From Chromobacterium rhizoryzae (lineage in GTDB: Bacteria > Pseudomonadota > Gammaproteobacteria > Burkholderiales > Chromobacteriaceae), in assembly GCF_020544465.1 (NCBI RefSeq), contig NZ_CP066126.1, forward strand, positions 2,170,001-2,234,000: a DNA stretch of 64,000 nucleotides. Reading direction: 5' to 3'. The position numbers and the translations under genes are program-made. Position 1 is the first letter of the stretch, and every line of letters starts with the position of its first letter. This document shows, piece after piece, positions 1-8,530 of the stretch. The notes beneath the pieces are model-generated. The model was not told the DNA's origin. It saw only the letters and a list, made by a program, of their open reading frames with translations, and did no database searches.

Positions 1-3000
1 CCTCAGGCAAGTGCTACCCGCTTGCTGCTGCTCACCCGCCCGGCGAATAGTAGTGAGAGTTGGCAATTCACCGAAGTCCCGCCACTGAAGATCAATGGCC
101 AGAACGTGGAAGGCCAGTTCGCCCTCGACTGGTCCGCCATGGCGCGTAAGGAGTATGAATTCCGCTACTTTGTCATGGACAATAGTGGCAAGACGCTCAG
201 TGCGCGTCAGGGCAGGCTCAACCTCAACGACAGCGCCCCGACGATGCCCCAAAGCGACGCCGCCGTCGACAGCGCGCTGATGGACAGCAATGGCTGTATC
301 CATCTGAGCAACCTCGGCGAGAACGCCACTGCCGGCCGCATCCGCTTCCGCACTTCCGGCGGCGAATGGAGCACGGCTCAGGCGGTGGCCGGCACCAGCG
401 TCTCCGGCATCAAGGGGTGGTTCCTGATCAACCCCGCTCAGTACGGCCTGGCCGCCGGACAGACCTGGGAGTATGAGCTCGAGCGTCTCGACGCCAACGG
501 CCAATCGCTGGGCGCGGTGGTCGGCGCCTTCCGTCCGGGCGAAGCGGCTTCCGTCACCCAACCGGTCGCCTGGCGCGACCAGCCGCAGATCGTTCACATC
601 GGCGGCAATCAGCCGGCGGCGGCCACCCGTGGCCTGATCCGCTACCGCAGCGCCGGCGGCGCCTGGGCCGAAGCGCCGCTGAGTCGCGCCGCCAACGGCG
701 AATGGGACTGGGACAGCAGCGCGCTGGCCAAGGGCTTGAGCGCGCCGACGGTGTATGAATTCGAATACCAGTTGTTCGACGCCAACGGCCTGATGCTCAA
801 CCGCGCCGGCGGTCAACTGACGCTGGGCGGCGGCGCCGTCAGCGTCAATACCAAGGGCCTGACGCTGCCGCTGATGGTCAGCTTCAATCCGCCGCAGACC
901 CAGGCCGCCCAGCTCTTGCTGTCCTACCGGAGCAAGGGCAGCCAGGGCGCCTGGACCCAGGCCACGCTCAGCCGCAACGCCCAGGGCCAGTTCGCTTTGA
1001 ACGCCGACGTGCTGGCCGCCGGCGACTACGAGTACCGCTACCAGCTGGCCGACGCCCAGGGCGCCTTGCTGACCGGCGCCGACGGCGCGGTGCTGGACGT
1101 CAGCGGCTATCTGCGCCGCCACAGCGGCGTCGACAGCGCCCGCCTCAACTGGGTGATCACCGGCACCAGCCAGAGCGAGCACAACATCATCCGCCGCCAG
1201 CAGTACAACGCCTTCGGCGAAGTGAGCAGTGAAACCGATGGCCGCGACAACACCACCACCTTCGAGTACAGCGCTTTCGGCCAACTGCTGGCCAAGCAAG
1301 ACCCGCAAACCGTGATCGTCGCGGCCGGCGACAAGGCCCCGCCGCCGGTGCGCACCCTGTACCGCTACGACGCGCTGGGTAATCTGGTGGCCACCGTCGA
1401 CGCCAATGGCCAGCTCAACCGCCAAAGCTGGCTGGCCGGCGGCGAACGGGGCCAGGGCAAGAGCGGCGGCGAGGCGCACGCCGACGGCGGCGTCAAACAA
1501 CTGGGCTACGACGTGTTCGGCAATCTGCGTGTCAGCGTCGACGAAATCGGCCGCCGCAGCGATTACCGCTACAACGCCAACAACCAGCTGATCCGTCAGG
1601 ACCGCGCCGCGCGCGCCGACGGCCGCCGCGGCTACGACGAATACGACTACGACAGCGCCGGCCAGCGTATCGCCCACCGCAGCACCAGCGACGGCAAGGA
1701 CAGCCTGGCCGACACCACCCAGTACGACAGCCTGGGCCGGGTGCTGGCCACCGTCAGCGCCGCCGGGCGCCGGGTGAGCTACCGCTACCAGTGGGACGCC
1801 GCCATCGCCGGGGCCGGCGGCATCGTCGTCGGCGGCTGGCGCAGCGTCAAGACCGACGCCAACGGCCGCAGCCAGACCGACGACGTCAGCCTGTTCGGCC
1901 ATAAGGTGGCCCATGTCGACCTGGGCAACCACCGCTTCAGCTACCGCTACAACCACGCCGGCCAGGTGGCCGAACAAAGCGGCAGCACCGGCCAGCGCAT
2001 CACTTACCAGTACTACGGCAACGGCTATCTGAAGAGCCTGTCCGACCACGCGCTGGACAGCTACACCCTGTACGAGTACGACAACGACGGCAATAAGACC
2101 TTTGAGGGCTATACCAGCCTCAACAGCCAGAGCCGCGAGTTCTATCAGTACGCCGACATCCAGTACGACGCGCGGGGCCGGGTCACCCAGATCAAGGATC
2201 CTAAATTCCTGATCACCTACCGCTACGACGCGGTCGGCAACCGCATCAACGTCAACAGCGTCTATCACGACGGCGTCGACGGCCAGAAGCGGACCCAGGA
2301 TTACTGGTACCGTTACGACAGCATGAACCGCTTCGTCACCACCAAGGGCAGCAAGATCGACGGCCAGATCAGCCGCGGCTCCCAGGGCGGCGACGGCGTC
2401 GACATCCTGTACAACGCCGCCGGCGAACGGGTGCAGGCCATCAACGCCTCTGATGGAACCACCGAGACCTACAGCTACAGCGCCGACGGCTATCTGGAGA
2501 GCACCCGCATCAACGGCAAGCTGGCCTCCCAGCGCGACAACGACCTGCTGGGACGCGCCACCGCATACCGCCAATACCGCTGGAACGGCGACGGCGGCGT
2601 CAGCAGCCAGACCCTGTCTCGTTACGACGCCGACCACAAACTGCTGCAGCAAACCCGGGACGGCGCCACCACCACCTACACCCTGATGGCGGACGGCACC
2701 GTGGCCAGCAGCGCGCAGAGCAGCAGCGGCACCACCACCACCAGCTATTACGGCTATGAATGGTGGGACGAAGCCAAGCAAAGCACCATTACCGCCCAGC
2801 CCTACAACAAGGACGCGCCGGGTTGGCAGCCGGGCTACTCCCATCTGCGCTACAACGTCAACGGCCACCTGACCGAAGCGCGTGATGAAGTGGGCCAGCG
2901 CAGCCTCCGCTACGTCAACAACGCCCAGGGCCTGGTGCTCAAGCGCGAGGAAATCGCCAAGGGCAGCACCTATAAACGGCAGGACTACTACTACCTGGAC

Positions 3001-5301
3001 GGCAAGCAGATCGGCTCGGTGGGCAACGACGGCGCCAGCCGCGTCGACTACGCCCAGGCCTTGGCGCAAAGCCAGATCGGCAACCGCAAAGACCAGTACC
3101 GCGAAGGTCAGCCGGTGAACAGCGCCGACTTCGACCAGAACTACGAACCGATCGGTCCGAGCTACCCGGGCCAGACGCCGGGCTTCGTCACGGTGAAGGC
3201 GGGGGACACGCTGCAAAGCCTGGCGGCGGCGCTGTGGGGCGACCAGGCGATGTGGTATCTGCTGGCGGACGCCAATAGCTTGAGCGGCAGCGAGCCCTTG
3301 GCGGCGGGCCAAGTGCTGAAAGTGCCGAACAAAGTGACGAATGTGCACAACAACAGCGGCACTTACCGGGTGTATAGCCCAGGCGAGGCGATAGGGGATG
3401 TGACGCCGACGCTGCCGGATCCGCCGCCGCCGCCCATGCCCAGCTTCGATGATGGAGGCGGAGGTTGCGGCGGCTTTGGTACCATTTTTGTAGCCATTGT
3501 CGCCGTGGTGGCGGTGGTGACGCTGGGTCCGATTTTCAGCCAGGCGCTGATCCCCCTACTAGGGGCGGCGCCAGCGGCAGCAGGTGTAGCCGCGACAGCG
3601 AGCGCCGCGGCCACCTTTGCCGGCTATGCGGCAGCGGGCGCGGTGGCTTCAATGGCCAGCCAGGGCGTGGCGATGGCGATGGGGGTGCAGGATCAGTTCT
3701 CGTGGAGCCAGGTGGGCTTGAGCGCCCTTGGCGCGGGGGTGAGCGCCGGCGTGGGCGCTGGGATGTTGGGCGACTCGCTGAAAAACGCGCCGATCGCGCT
3801 GCGGGCGGCGGCGGGTAACGCCTTGACCCAGGGCGTAGCGGTGGCTACCGGCTTGCAGAAGCGCTTCAGCTGGACCGCGGTGGCGGCCAGTGGCGCGGCG
3901 GCCGGGGCCAGCGGCTGGATGGCGGAGGGCTTGGGGTGGAGCAGCGAGAATCCGGTAGCCAGTGTGGGCTACGGCACGCTGCGCGGCCTAGTGTCGGGTG
4001 GTATCCAGTCGCAGCTGACCGGCCAACGTCCTAACTGGAGCGCGATTGCGGCGGAATCGTTCGGCAGCGCGCTGGGGGACCAGGTGGTGAGCGGTATTCA
4101 GAAACGGGATCAGCAGCGGCAAGACAGCCAACAAGCGCTGGCCCAGGTCTGGGGACGTGATGGCAATGTCTTGGTGTTAAGCCCTGCCTCCGTCAAGGAG
4201 CAAGCGCGCTTCAGCGGGCGAGAGGAGATGGACGTGCCGCAGCGGGCCACGGCGGGCAAGGCGGGCGGGGCAGAGGATTTTAATTGGGAGAACACCATCG
4301 CGCTTGAGCCCGTCACTGTGACGGCTCCTCGTCCAGGTGCTTGGCAACGCATGTTGAATGCGGTGAACCGTGGCCTGGAGTGGGCGAAGTCTGGGGTTGA
4401 ATGGATGCTGGGGGTGCAAGAAGTTGGCGTGACCATGGCCACTGGTCTGGTAGCGGCCCCAGCTTCAGGATATGGGATGATGTTTACCGGAGGGGATGTT
4501 GAAGCCGGGCGAAACATTGCTGCGGCTCTGACGTATCAACCCCGGCTGGGAACCTCTCAAACGATGCTGGAAGGTTTGAACAATACGGTAGGGGCGGGTT
4601 TCCGGTGGCTGGAGCAACAAGCCGGAGATGGGGGATACTGGCTAGGGAGTTTGACAGGTAACTCTCAATGGGCTGTGTGGGGGGGGACGGTAGGAACAAC
4701 CTTCCCGGCTGCGGCTTCGATGTTATTAGGGCCGGGCTCTTCTGCGGTGCGTGGTGCGTTTGGTAGTGTGGGACGGTTGGGGTGGAGTGCAGGTACGCGT
4801 GAGGTGATGGGGGGCGGGGCAAGCAGTGGATTCGCGCAGCATGTGTTCCGCGATGCGGTGGATATCGCTGAGGCCAGGAGACTTGCACTTGATCCAGCGA
4901 AGAGTGGCAAGGGCAAATTAAGCATAGCTTTAGCTGAGGGTTCTGCCGCTGCGGAATTACAAAGCCTTCTTGGAGGAAGGCTTGAACGTGTAACAATTCA
5001 GAATACGGGGGCAACTGCAAAAAATGCGGATTTCGTCTTTACAAGTGGTCCACGAAATGGTTCAGCGGTAGACTTTCTTTTTACAACAGCTAACGGTACT
5101 CAGAAACAGATTGATGGTTTAAATAAGTACTTTGAGCCATATTTCAACTCTCAGACACGCGCCATCCAAACTCACTTGGAAAAGGCGTCAATTGTTCCTT
5201 TGGATATGAGGTATCTTAATTCTAGAAATCAGCAGCTATTGCTCGATCATGTCAATGGTCTGCCGCCTCATCAGCAAAATCAGATTTTCTTGATGTGGTA
5301 A
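1..5301 (+). CDS. RHS/YD-repeat polymorphic toxin, 5' end outside window
   Basis: This is the C-terminal part of a large RHS protein. The frame is already open at base 1, so the TTG at 22 is not a true start. Tyr-Asp (YD) repeats such as YDALGNLV and YNANNQLI fill about 1190-3000 and would form the toxin-enclosing beta-shell. A LysM-like segment (VKAGDTLQSLA) lies at about 3181-3330. A Pro/Gly linker (PDPPPPPMPSFDDGGGG) and a hydrophobic Ala/Val-rich stretch (3478-3680) follow. The last ~160 residues, after the shared segment GAFGSVGRLGW (4754-4790), differ from the two displaced copies downstream and are the toxin tip. The tip contains KNADFVFTSG and SAVDFLFTT, which could be the core of a nuclease-like fold. 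That is a guess, and no activity can be named. Toxin-tip sequence is more AT-rich than the core, as expected for exchanged modules. Such proteins are usually delivered by type VI secretion or act in contact-dependent killing; no secretion gene is in the window. Confidence 0.9.
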   Translation, partial: PQASATRLLLLTRPANSSESWQFTEVPPLKINGQNVEGQFALDWSAMARKEYEFRYFVMDNSGKTLSARQGRLNLNDSAPTMPQSDAAVDSALMDSNGCIHLSNLGENATAGRIRFRTSGGEWSTAQAVAGTSVSGIKGWFLINPAQYGLAAGQTWEYELERLDANGQSLGAVVGAFRPGEAASVTQPVAWRDQPQIVHIGGNQPAAATRGLIRYRSAGGAWAEAPLSRAANGEWDWDSSALAKGLSAPTVYEFEYQLFDANGLMLNRAGGQLTLGGGAVSVNTKGLTLPLMVSFNPPQTQAAQLLLSYRSKGSQGAWTQATLSRNAQGQFALNADVLAAGDYEYRYQLADAQGALLTGADGAVLDVSGYLRRHSGVDSARLNWVITGTSQSEHNIIRRQQYNAFGEVSSETDGRDNTTTFEYSAFGQLLAKQDPQTVIVAAGDKAPPPVRTLYRYDALGNLVATVDANGQLNRQSWLAGGERGQGKSGGEAHADGGVKQLGYDVFGNLRVSVDEIGRRSDYRYNANNQLIRQDRAARADGRRGYDEYDYDSAGQRIAHRSTSDGKDSLADTTQYDSLGRVLATVSAAGRRVSYRYQWDAAIAGAGGIVVGGWRSVKTDANGRSQTDDVSLFGHKVAHVDLGNHRFSYRYNHAGQVAEQSGSTGQRITYQYYGNGYLKSLSDHALDSYTLYEYDNDGNKTFEGYTSLNSQSREFYQYADIQYDARGRVTQIKDPKFLITYRYDAVGNRINVNSVYHDGVDGQKRTQDYWYRYDSMNRFVTTKGSKIDGQISRGSQGGDGVDILYNAAGERVQAINASDGTTETYSYSADGYLESTRINGKLASQRDNDLLGRATAYRQYRWNGDGGVSSQTLSRYDADHKLLQQTRDGATTTYTLMADGTVASSAQSSSGTTTTSYYGYEWWDEAKQSTITAQPYNKDAPGWQPGYSHLRYNVNGHLTEARDEVGQRSLRYVNNAQGLVLKREEIAKGSTYKRQDYYYLDGKQIGSVGNDGASRVDYAQALAQSQIGNRKDQYREGQPVNSADFDQNYEPIGPSYPGQTPGFVTVKAGDTLQSLAAALWGDQAMWYLLADANSLSGSEPLAAGQVLKVPNKVTNVHNNSGTYRVYSPGEAIGDVTPTLPDPPPPPMPSFDDGGGGCGGFGTIFVAIVAVVAVVTLGPIFSQALIPLLGAAPAAAGVAATASAAATFAGYAAAGAVASMASQGVAMAMGVQDQFSWSQVGLSALGAGVSAGVGAGMLGDSLKNAPIALRAAAGNALTQGVAVATGLQKRFSWTAVAASGAAAGASGWMAEGLGWSSENPVASVGYGTLRGLVSGGIQSQLTGQRPNWSAIAAESFGSALGDQVVSGIQKRDQQRQDSQQALAQVWGRDGNVLVLSPASVKEQARFSGREEMDVPQRATAGKAGGAEDFNWENTIALEPVTVTAPRPGAWQRMLNAVNRGLEWAKSGVEWMLGVQEVGVTMATGLVAAPASGYGMMFTGGDVEAGRNIAAALTYQPRLGTSQTMLEGLNNTVGAGFRWLEQQAGDGGYWLGSLTGNSQWAVWGGTVGTTFPAAASMLLGPGSSAVRGAFGSVGRLGWSAGTREVMGGGASSGFAQHVFRDAVDIAEARRLALDPAKSGKGKLSIALAEGSAAAELQSLLGGRLERVTIQNTGATAKNADFVFTSGPRNGSAVDFLFTTANGTQKQIDGLNKYFEPYFNSQTRAIQTHLEKASIVPLDMRYLNSRNQQLLLDHVNGLPPHQQNQIFLMW

Positions 5302-5356
5302 TGTGGTGTGCCCCAACTGTTCTGATTTTTTAGTGGTCAGAACGTCTTAATAGGAT

Positions 5357-5680
5357 ATGAAAATGGCAGGATTTATTCACATTTCTGATGAGGTTGGTTG
5401 TAGTATGGGTTCTCAGGACTTTAGGGTTCTTTTGCAAGCAATTCGCGATAGTTTTGAGGTTGATGAAGATGGGATTGTTAGTGATCTTTATGAATACTTC
5501 GATGCAACAAGTGATTGTTTGTTGGTGTTGAAAGGGAGGGATGGTTACATATTTAATTCTTTTTGCAAAGCAACTCAAATTGCGCTGAATAGAGATCCAT
5601 CTCTCTATGAAGCGGTTGGTATCGATTTGATTGATGAGCTTTTAGGGAAATTAAGGTGCGACCCGAGGTATATTGATTGA
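5357..5680 (+). CDS. Putative immunity protein for the intact RHS toxin
   Basis: This gene encodes 107 residues, starting MKMAGFIHISDEVG, and begins 55 bases after the toxin stop. It is small, acidic and lower in GC than the RHS core. Position and size are those of a cognate immunity gene in RHS/CDI loci. No conserved domain is recognised from the sequence. The ribosome binding site (AGGAT just before the ATG) is weak. The function is inferred only from position; direct proof would be neutralisation of the preceding toxin tip. Confidence 0.65.
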   Translation: MKMAGFIHISDEVGCSMGSQDFRVLLQAIRDSFEVDEDGIVSDLYEYFDATSDCLLVLKGRDGYIFNSFCKATQIALNRDPSLYEAVGIDLIDELLGKLRCDPRYID

Positions 5681-5697
5681 TTTCTCAAAAATAGAGG

Positions 5698-5972
5698 GTA
5701 GGGTGGGCAAGCCAAAAGACTTGCCCATGCGCTACCTTGACATCACTATTTTTGGAGCACCGTAACTTATAAGCCCAAGCCTCTGCCAAAGCCCTACTAG
5801 GGACTTTGGTCGTTCATGAGGCTCAAGCTAGTTCCTGCATCTGCATCGTAGTTTGCTGCAAGCTATGGGCGAAAGGCTCCACGGCTCCACGGCTGTACGG
5901 TGCACTCGCAGGGTGTGACACCCGGCTATAAGTCCCTCCATTTGTGAGCTTAGCCGCCGAGCGTCTCGCCGC
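5698..5972. repeat. Cassette-boundary repeat, copy R1
   Basis: About 275 bases that recur at 8264-8530 (R2) and, for the first ~200 bases, at 10798-10990 (R3). It starts with a hairpin built on GGGCAAG/CTTGCCC, continues with a GTAACTTATAAGCCC block and a second hairpin around AAAGCCCTACTAGGGACTTT. It then contains a decayed copy of the 3' end of the minus-strand gene 10923-11252, still readable at the complement of 5823-5880 as EPFAHSLQQTTMQMQELA. The unit separates successive toxin cassettes. Confidence 0.85.
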
Positions 5973-5980
5973 AAGTGCTG

Positions 5981-6258
5981 GCAGAGTGGCTACTTCCATC
6001 TCAGCTACAACATCAACGGCCATCTGATCAAAGCACGCGGCGAAGCCAAAAACCGCAGCCTTTGCTACATCAAAAACGCTCAGGGCCTTGTGCTCAAGCG
6101 CGAGGAAATCGCCAAGGGCAGCACGACTACTACTTCCTGGACGGCAAGCAGATCGGCGCGGTGGGCAACGACGGCGCCAGCCGCGTCGACTACGCCCAAG
6201 CCTTGGCGCAGACCCCGATCGGCAACCGTAAAGACCAGTACCGCGAAGGCCAGGTGGT
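5981..6258 (+). pseudogene. Displaced RHS core remnant, frameshifted
   Basis: This stretch matches the intact RHS gene from about 2830 to 3115 (GYFHLSYNINGHL against GYSHLRYNVNGHL, then DGKQIGAVGNDGASRVDYA). A 13-base deletion after GGCAGCAC near 6125 breaks the frame. At about 6250-6258 the sequence jumps from the REGQ codons (equivalent to ~3115 in the intact gene) to the GAFGSV segment (equivalent to ~4754), again out of frame. About 1.6 kb of the core is therefore missing. The remnant cannot encode a functional shell. Confidence 0.8.
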
Positions 6259-6270
6259 GCGTTTGGTAGT

Positions 6271-6852
6271 GTGGGGAAATTGGGCTGGGGAGGTCGTGTT
6301 GCGGGTGAAGGGGCGATATCAGGCCTGGAGATGTATGGGGTTCCCAAGAGGCTTGAGGTTCCAAACGCGACGCCAACTGATCTGTTCAGAAAATCCGAAA
6401 ATACCGGGGAATTCGCCGGTCTGAAAGTGCCTATGCAGATGCGGTATGTGGAGCAAGCGGCACTGGAAGGAGGGGGTGGTATGCAAGGGGGCAAAGTTCG
6501 CATTGTTCGTGATCCAGAGCTTATCGGTAAAGATTTGTACGGATATACGCATTCGAATGGATCGATTGATCTTTACCCAGATGCATTCACAAATATCGAA
6601 CAACTTGTGAAAACTCTTGGCCATGAACGGACTCACACAATGCAAATTGATCCCTATGGTCATCCGAATAGATTTGCTGGCGATCATCTGTGCATGAATC
6701 AAGAACTCCGATTCAATGAAAATGCCGCTCATGGTATTGAGGACAGCTTTTGGCAGTACTACCAGAAAAACAAAACAGGACGGCTTTGGGGGGGGAATAA
6801 TGAGCAAGAACATCACTTACATCGACTGGGTGAAGCACTTACCTATTGGTGA
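6271..6852 (+). CDS. Displaced RHS C-terminal toxin tip with HExxH motif
   Basis: This open frame begins in the segment shared with the intact RHS protein (AFGSVGKLGWGG, codons from 6259) and diverges into its own tip. The tip contains LVKTLGHERTHTMQID. HERTH fits the HExxH zinc-binding motif of metallopeptidases, and the later acidic residues could give the third ligand. The GTG at 6271 is only a formal start: the piece was once the end of a longer RHS protein and is now out of frame with the remnant before it. It is best read as a silent donor cassette. Peptidase activity is inferred from the motif alone. Confidence 0.6.
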   Translation: MGKLGWGGRVAGEGAISGLEMYGVPKRLEVPNATPTDLFRKSENTGEFAGLKVPMQMRYVEQAALEGGGGMQGGKVRIVRDPELIGKDLYGYTHSNGSIDLYPDAFTNIEQLVKTLGHERTHTMQIDPYGHPNRFAGDHLCMNQELRFNENAAHGIEDSFWQYYQKNKTGRLWGGNNEQEHHLHRLGEALTYW

Positions 6853-7084
6853 TGCCGAATATGAGCAGTGCTCATGTCCGGTTTGTAATTCTACTGGTCT
6901 TGCATATCAGTACTTTGGATTTGCTGATAGCGAATTTGGCTGGAAGTTGGTTTGGTGCCCGTCGTGCATGAATGGTATTCGCATTTCCAGGACAAGGGTT
7001 CCTACAGGGGCACAGGTTCTCATTGCTGACGAGGATCAGGAGCAGTTTCTCAATCAACACTCAGAAGTTAACCTAATCGTATAG
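6800..7084 (+). CDS. Putative zinc-ribbon immunity protein
   Basis: This gene encodes 94 residues starting MSKNITYIDWVKHLP. The ATG at 6800 follows a run of G that can serve as ribosome binding site, and the gene overlaps the end of the HERTH toxin frame by 53 bases. Two CxxC pairs (CPVC and CPSC) spaced about 29 residues apart suggest a zinc ribbon. An in-frame ATG at 6716 is also open, but it lies in toxin coding sequence and lacks a good binding site. The position directly after a toxin tip argues for immunity to the HERTH toxin. The family is not recognised. Confidence 0.55.
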   Translation: MSKNITYIDWVKHLPIGDAEYEQCSCPVCNSTGLAYQYFGFADSEFGWKLVWCPSCMNGIRISRTRVPTGAQVLIADEDQEQFLNQHSEVNLIV

Positions 7085-7225
7085 TTAGCTCGGGCCAAGC
7101 CATCTTTGGGAGGGTTTGGTGTTCCAAGCCGTGCAACTGCGCCACGCTACCAAAGCTGCTCATATTTGAAGAACGGTATGACATCTTACAGCGAAGGAAC
7201 GTTGCTATGTTTAGACTAATAGAAG

Positions 7226-7462
7226 ATGAATTCAACTATTCTGATGAGCAAGTTTGTCTCTGCAAGGATAAGTCTTTTAGCAAGTTTAATGGATGAGTCC
7301 AGAGGCTTGTTCGCCCTAACAGTTGATGATTCTCTACTTCTGCTAGTGGCCTTTATGGCAAACAATTTGGATGAGCGACTGCGTTGTGGGATAACTTTCT
7401 TTACACAATTCATGGGTAAATTATTTGATTGCCCATTACTCGTAGTGGGAATTAACGTATGA
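7226..7462 (+). CDS. Hypothetical small protein, possibly a broken immunity gene
   Basis: An open frame of 78 residues (DESRGLFALTVDDSLLLLV) with hydrophobic helices. A different frame starting at the ATG at 7207 gives a more ordinary acidic protein start (MFRLIEDEFNYSDEQ) but stops after 29 codons. The two frames together could be one gene split by a frameshift. No family is recognised, and it may not be expressed. Confidence 0.25.
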   Translation: MNSTILMSKFVSARISLLASLMDESRGLFALTVDDSLLLLVAFMANNLDERLRCGITFFTQFMGKLFDCPLLVVGINV

Positions 7463-7806
7463 ATGTCGAAATTAAAAACTGGGGGAGGTTGTTGCGGGGT
7501 TTGGGGCTTTACTGATGAGTGATGGTTAAAAAATAGAGTGGCTTGTGCTTAATCATCAGGTGGAGGATGGTTGGTTATGGTTTGCCGTTGTGTGGTCTTA
7601 ATGTCTGGAGGGGCGTAGCTCACTTGCATTAATGAAAGAAATTTTAGTCAACTTCAGATGGCCCAGTGTTTGAAGCAGAAGTGATATTGAGAGAGGCGCA
7701 GAAGCTGATTCATAGTCAGTAGCGTAGGTAGGTCCTCTAGCTTGCCTACGCAGTATCTAATTACACAGTTTTGTCGTTGTGTGGTTTTTTGTAAAGAAAA
7801 TTAATT
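7463..7806. other. AT-rich gap between immunity genes, no gene seen
   Basis: No convincing reading frame is present. An imperfect hairpin at about 7721-7750 (GCGTAGGTAG paired with CTTGCCTACGC) resembles the first hairpin of the cassette-boundary repeats. It may mark the edge of a lost cassette whose toxin gene has decayed. Confidence 0.4.
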
Positions 7807-8256
7807 ATGAGTTTTGTTGAGAAAATTATTGCGGCTGGGTTGAGCAAGGGGCGCGAGATAGTTGGCCTCTCTGACATGGAGGTGCTAGAAGTTGAAAGCG
7901 CTCAGGGTGTTAAGTTGCCAATGATTTATCGTGGTTTTTTACAAGAGTGTGGTAAGGGGGCTGGGTTGTTTGAGAGGGGGGCTGATTTTTTTTACCCCAC
8001 AATAAAGAGCTTGAAAGAAGAGTTAAGTGAAATGCTTGCAGAGGAGGGGATGGATTTTTGCATTCCTGAAAATGCATTTGTTTTCTCGGCTTATCAAGGG
8101 TGTCAGTATTGTTTCTTTTTGTGTTCAGGCAATCAAGATCCTCCAGTGTATAAGATTGATGATGGAGGTGGAACTGCTGTAATAATTTCCGATTCTTTTT
8201 CTCAGCACGTTGCGAAGGCAATTTCGGATTACAAAAGGGTGTTTTTTCATAAATAG
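7807..8256 (+). CDS. SUKH (SMI1/KNR4)-type immunity protein without its toxin
   Basis: This gene encodes 149 residues. The segment VLEVESAQGVKLPMIYRGFLQECGKGAGLF carries the SMI1/KNR4 signature: an acidic helix followed by LP..Y..FL...GG-like spacing. The middle (ENAFVFSAYQGCQYCFFLC) and the C-terminal SDSFSQHVAKAI also fit the SUKH fold. SUKH proteins commonly neutralise nuclease toxins of polymorphic toxin systems. No toxin tip lies directly upstream, so this is an orphan immunity gene kept after cassette turnover. Confidence is good for the family and moderate for the role. Confidence 0.7.
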   Translation: MSFVEKIIAAGLSKGREIVGLSDMEVLEVESAQGVKLPMIYRGFLQECGKGAGLFERGADFFYPTIKSLKEELSEMLAEEGMDFCIPENAFVFSAYQGCQYCFFLCSGNQDPPVYKIDDGGGTAVIISDSFSQHVAKAISDYKRVFFHK

Positions 8257-8263
8257 CCAGCAA

Positions 8264-8530
8264 GTAGCGTGGGCAAGCCAAAAGACTTGCCCATGCGCTA
8301 CCTTGACATCACTAATTTTGGCGCGCCGTAACTTATAAGCCCAAGCCCCTGCCAAAGCCCCACTAGGGACTTTGGTCGTTCATGAGGCTCAAGCTAGTTC
8401 CTGCATCTGCATCGTAGTTTGCTGCAAGCTATGGGCGAAAGGCTCCACGGCCGTACGGTGCACTCGCAGGGTGTGACACCCGGCTATAAGTCCCTCCATT
8501 TGTGCACTTAGCCGTCGGGCATCGCGCCGC
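8264..8530. repeat. Cassette-boundary repeat, copy R2
   Basis: Second copy of the boundary unit, nearly identical to R1 (5698-5972). The leading hairpin is extended here (GTAGCGTGGGCAAG with CTTGCCCATGCGCTAC). The decayed 3' end of the small minus-strand gene is again included. It joins directly to RHS sequence at about 8531, just as R1 joins to an RHS remnant. Confidence 0.85.
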
